A stretch of 64,000 bases of DNA, taken from positions 1 through 64,000 of the forward strand of contig NZ_NGVR01000021.1 in assembly GCF_002777965.1 (NCBI RefSeq), given 5' to 3'. Below are positions 61,255 to 64,000 of the stretch, in pieces. Both the position numbers and the translations under genes were made by a program. The notes under the pieces are model-generated. The model ran no database searches. It saw nothing but the letters and a program-made list of their open reading frames with translations, and was not told the DNA's origin. Origin of the DNA: Proteus columbae (lineage in GTDB: Bacteria; Pseudomonadota; Gammaproteobacteria; Enterobacterales; Enterobacteriaceae). Positions within the stretch are counted from its first letter, which is position 1. Each line of letters starts with the position of its first letter.

Positions 61255-62954
61255 GCCAACGCATTACTATTGATCCTATTACCCGTATTGAAGGGCATTT
61301 ACGCGTCGATTGTGAAATTGATAACGGAAAAGTTGTTAAGGCTTGGTCTTCCGGTACCATGTGGCGCGGAATGGAGGAGATCCTAAAAGGAAGCGATCCT
61401 CGTGATGCATGGATTATCGTGCAACGTATTTGTGGGGTTTGTACGACAGTTCACGCAATTGCCTCAGTACGTGCTGTTGAAGATGCCTTAGGTATGGATA
61501 TTCCTGTCAATGCGCAGTATATCCGTAACATTATTTTGGCTTCTCATATTCTTCATGACCATATCGTCCACTTCTATCAGCTTTCTGCGATGGACTGGGT
61601 TGATATTACTTCAGCGTTACAAGCTGATCCTGAAAAAGCGTCAGCGATGTTAAAAGGCGTTTCTCAGTGGCAATTGAACTCTGCTGAAGAGTTCAGAAAA
61701 GTTCAGAAGAAAATTCAAGGTCTGGTTGACAGCGGTCAGTTAGGTATTTTCGCTAATGGCTACTGGGGTCACTCAGCCATGAAATTACCACCAGAAGTTA
61801 ACCTGATTGCTGTTGCTCACTATCTGCAAGCACTTGAATGTCAGCGTGATGCCAACCGTATCGTTGCGGTTCTGGGGGGTAAAACACCACACATTCAAAA
61901 CTTGGCTGTAGGTGGTGTTGCTAACCCAATTAACCTTGATGCACCAAGTGTTCTTAACTTAGAACGTCTAATGTATGTGAAGCACTTTATCGATAATCTT
62001 GGCGATTTTATTGAACAAGTTTATAAAGTCGATACTGCGATTTTTGCTGCTTATTATCCAGAGTGGTTAAAAATTGGGAAAGGCGCGAACTACTATTTAT
62101 CTGTACCTGAATTACCTATTAACGGTAATAACACTGAGTTTTTATTGTCTGGTGGTTATATGGAAGGCGTTGATTTCTCAACGTATCGTCCAATTAAAGA
62201 CTGGAAAGATGAAAACCTGAAAGACGGTATTGAAGAAAGTGGTAAACACGCATGGTATGAAGATGATGAACCATTAAAACCATGGGAAGGTTTGACCCGA
62301 CCTAAATATACAGGTTGGGATGAGAACGAAAAATACTCATGGGTTAAGTCACCAACATTCTATGGTAAACCTGTTGAAGTGGGTACATTAGCATGGTTAG
62401 TGTGTGGTTTAGCAGGTAAGCATGAAGGTACTGTTAAACACTATAACGAAATTAATGGAATCTATACTAAATTAACAGGTGAAACACTGGTTAATGAGCA
62501 GTTAGAGTCAACTTGGGGACGCATTATTGGACGTACTGTTCATGCTTGCGTATTACAAGATTCTCTGAACTTCTTATGGCAATCACTGGTTGATAATATT
62601 GGTCGTGGCGACACGGCTGCCTTTATTAAACCTGAGTTTGAACCAGGTAAAGAATACCGTGGCGTGGGCTTTGAAGAAGCTTCTCGCGGTATGTTATCTC
62701 ACTGGATCGTGTTTAAAGACGGTAAAATCACTAACTATCAGGCGGTTGTTCCATCAACATGGAATGCGGGTCCTCGTAACTTTAATGATGAACCGGGTCC
62801 TTATGAGCTATCACTTGTTGGTACACCTGTTGCTGATCCGAAAAAACCATTAGAAGTGGTAAGAACAATCCACTCCTTTGACCCATGTATGGCGTGTGCT
62901 GTGCATATGGTTGATTTAACAGGTAAAGAACTAAGTAAGGTGAAGGTATTATAA
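61251..62954 (+). CDS. hybC: Hydrogenase-2 large subunit
   Basis: The catalytic [NiFe] subunit, 567 residues as in E. coli. The four nickel-iron cysteines are C61 and C64 (RICGVCTTVH) and C546 and C549 (DPCMACAVHM). The protein is made as a precursor; HybD is expected to remove the last 15 residues after H552 once nickel is inserted. It overlaps hybB by ATGA and hybD by one base. Confidence 0.97.
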   Translation: MSQRITIDPITRIEGHLRVDCEIDNGKVVKAWSSGTMWRGMEEILKGSDPRDAWIIVQRICGVCTTVHAIASVRAVEDALGMDIPVNAQYIRNIILASHILHDHIVHFYQLSAMDWVDITSALQADPEKASAMLKGVSQWQLNSAEEFRKVQKKIQGLVDSGQLGIFANGYWGHSAMKLPPEVNLIAVAHYLQALECQRDANRIVAVLGGKTPHIQNLAVGGVANPINLDAPSVLNLERLMYVKHFIDNLGDFIEQVYKVDTAIFAAYYPEWLKIGKGANYYLSVPELPINGNNTEFLLSGGYMEGVDFSTYRPIKDWKDENLKDGIEESGKHAWYEDDEPLKPWEGLTRPKYTGWDENEKYSWVKSPTFYGKPVEVGTLAWLVCGLAGKHEGTVKHYNEINGIYTKLTGETLVNEQLESTWGRIIGRTVHACVLQDSLNFLWQSLVDNIGRGDTAAFIKPEFEPGKEYRGVGFEEASRGMLSHWIVFKDGKITNYQAVVPSTWNAGPRNFNDEPGPYELSLVGTPVADPKKPLEVVRTIHSFDPCMACAVHMVDLTGKELSKVKVL

Positions 62955-63442
62955 TGCGAACTCTCGTCTTAGGTATTGGTAATTTATTACTAAGCGATGA
63001 AGGCATTGGTGTTCGTATAGTAGAAGCGCTCGAAGAGCGCTTCTCTTTACCAGAGAACGTCGATGTTATTGATGGTGGCACATCTGGCATGGAAATTTTG
63101 CAAGATATCGCCGCCAGAGATCTCCTGATTGTTGCCGATGCGGTAAGAAGCAATCATGAGCCGGGCAGTATTTTTGTGTTACATGATGATGATGTTCCCG
63201 CACTTTTCACGCAGAAGATCTCACCTCATCAGCTAGGTTTATCTGATGTATTAATGGCACTGCGCATGACAGATGAATTTCCTCGTAAACTCATTTTAGT
63301 CGGCATCGAGCCTGCATCATTAGAACCTAGCATGTCGCTGTCTGAAATTGGTCAAAAATCAATGGAAGTTGCATTAGAACATGTCGTCAATATTTTGCGT
63401 GAATATGGCATTCCTGTCACACCCAAAGAGGTAACAGCATGA
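62954..63442 (+). CDS. hybD: Hydrogenase-2 maturation endopeptidase HybD
   Basis: A 162-residue protease (164 in E. coli) that trims the C terminus of pre-HybC. The nickel-sensing residues are E16 (LSDEGIGV), D62 (VADAV) and H92 (SPHQLGLSD). It overlaps the hybC stop by one base, consistent with translational coupling to its substrate. Confidence 0.95.
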   Translation: MRTLVLGIGNLLLSDEGIGVRIVEALEERFSLPENVDVIDGGTSGMEILQDIAARDLLIVADAVRSNHEPGSIFVLHDDDVPALFTQKISPHQLGLSDVLMALRMTDEFPRKLILVGIEPASLEPSMSLSEIGQKSMEVALEHVVNILREYGIPVTPKEVTA

Positions 63443-63933
63443 GTGAAATAAGCTGGGATATCGTAGGATACGATGAACCGCCTGTTGAGCAACTTGAAGC
63501 ACGTTTTAGCGAAATTGCTGAAAAAGAGATGAAAGGGCTTCCTTTTTATCGCGAAGGTGTTCCTGTAAAAGCAGGAGGCTTTACCTTATTTGAAAATCAG
63601 TGGATTGGGGCTGTTCTAACACCTTGGATGCTAGAGCTTGTCGTTTTTCCGGGGCCGTCACAAGAATGGCCACATCGAAAAGTAGGTGATCGCATTGGGT
63701 TAGAATTGCCTTGTGGTCAGATTAAGTTTGTTGTGGGTGAGCTTGCAGGTGATATGCAATATCTCGCGTGTTCATTAATGTCGCCACTTGATAGACACCT
63801 TTCAGGTGAACATGCTGTTGAGTTGGTGGAAAATAGTGTAAAAATGGCACTTTCTCTTCCTGTTCAGACACAATCCGTAGCAGAAGTTGATTTAAGTCGT
63901 CGTTCTCTCTTCCGTGGTCAGTTAAGATCATAG
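63439..63933 (+). CDS. hybE: Hydrogenase-2 assembly chaperone HybE
   Basis: A 164-residue protein (162 in E. coli) that helps assemble hydrogenase-2 before Tat export, mainly by binding the HybO signal peptide. It is recognised by NQWIGAVLTPWMLELVVFPG and the operon position. It overlaps hybD by ATGA. Confidence 0.93.
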   Translation: MSEISWDIVGYDEPPVEQLEARFSEIAEKEMKGLPFYREGVPVKAGGFTLFENQWIGAVLTPWMLELVVFPGPSQEWPHRKVGDRIGLELPCGQIKFVVGELAGDMQYLACSLMSPLDRHLSGEHAVELVENSVKMALSLPVQTQSVAEVDLSRRSLFRGQLRS

Positions 63934-63995
63934 TGTAGAAATTTTACGCGACACAGAGTCACATTCTTCTTATTGAATAGTACAGGAGTCAGAAT

Positions 63996-64000
63996 ATGTG
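63996..64000 (+). CDS. hybG: Start of a further hyb gene, probably HypC/HybG-type chaperone (cut by window end)
   Basis: An ATG follows AGGAG (63984-63988) 62 bp after hybE, and the next two bases are TG, so the protein can begin Met-Cys. HypC/HybG chaperones start with an essential MC pair, while the hybF product expected here in E. coli begins Met-His. Only five bases are visible, so this rests on context. Confidence 0.45.

Overview
The window looks like a chromosomal segment of an AT-rich enteric gammaproteobacterium, most probably Proteus (P. mirabilis or a close relative). Almost every housekeeping protein is a close full-length match to its Escherichia coli counterpart, and two long blocks keep E. 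coli gene order, while the DNA is clearly richer in A+T than E. coli. The species call is an inference; no rRNA, tRNA, insertion sequence, prophage or CRISPR array was found.

Block 1 (about 0.1-38.6 kb) follows the E. coli 0-minute region: arcA(-), thrLABC with its attenuator, [giant toxin gene], yaaA(-), talB, [Sel1-repeat gene], mog, dnaK-dnaJ, [DMT permease(-)], nhaA, nhaR, rpsT(-), then ribF-ileS-lspA-fkpB-ispH, dapB and carAB. Brackets mark genes I do not expect at that place in E. coli. The largest insertion is an 8.2-kb, very AT-rich gene for a 2,723-residue toxin with a candidate Cys-His-Asp protease, a ChaN/TIKI-like segment, a TcdA/TcdB-type pore region and RTX-type glycine/aspartate repeats.

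Junction region (about 38.6-49.2 kb) lies between two segments that are far apart in E. coli. It holds accessory and decaying material: a Hok/Sok-like type I toxin-antitoxin locus beside a degenerate copy of its leader, a frameshifted AraC-type regulator with a possible Fur box, an ABC exporter gene with an internal deletion, and a 2,375-residue inverse autotransporter (invasin/intimin family).

Block 2 (49.3-64 kb) follows, in inverted orientation, the E. coli dkgA-yqhD-(yqhC)-yghB-metC-exbBD-hyb region. yqhC is absent and a methyltransferase gene lacking its SAM-binding core lies there instead. exbB-exbD has a good Fur box. A 1.9-kb gene-free interval after exbD contains a convincing candidate small-RNA gene (promoter, structured body, strong terminator), a second Fur-like site and, just before hybO, a perfect FNR box. 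The hydrogenase-2 operon hybOABCDE runs to the right edge with tightly overlapping genes; the last five bases begin another gene starting Met-Cys, as expected for the HypC/HybG chaperone.

Functionally the window combines amino-acid and nucleotide precursor synthesis (thr, dapB, carAB), protein folding (dnaK/dnaJ), envelope and translation functions (ileS, lspA, rpsT), sodium/proton homeostasis (nhaA/nhaR), TonB energisation (exbBD), anaerobic redox metabolism (arcA, hyb) and host- or competitor-directed surface and secreted proteins.
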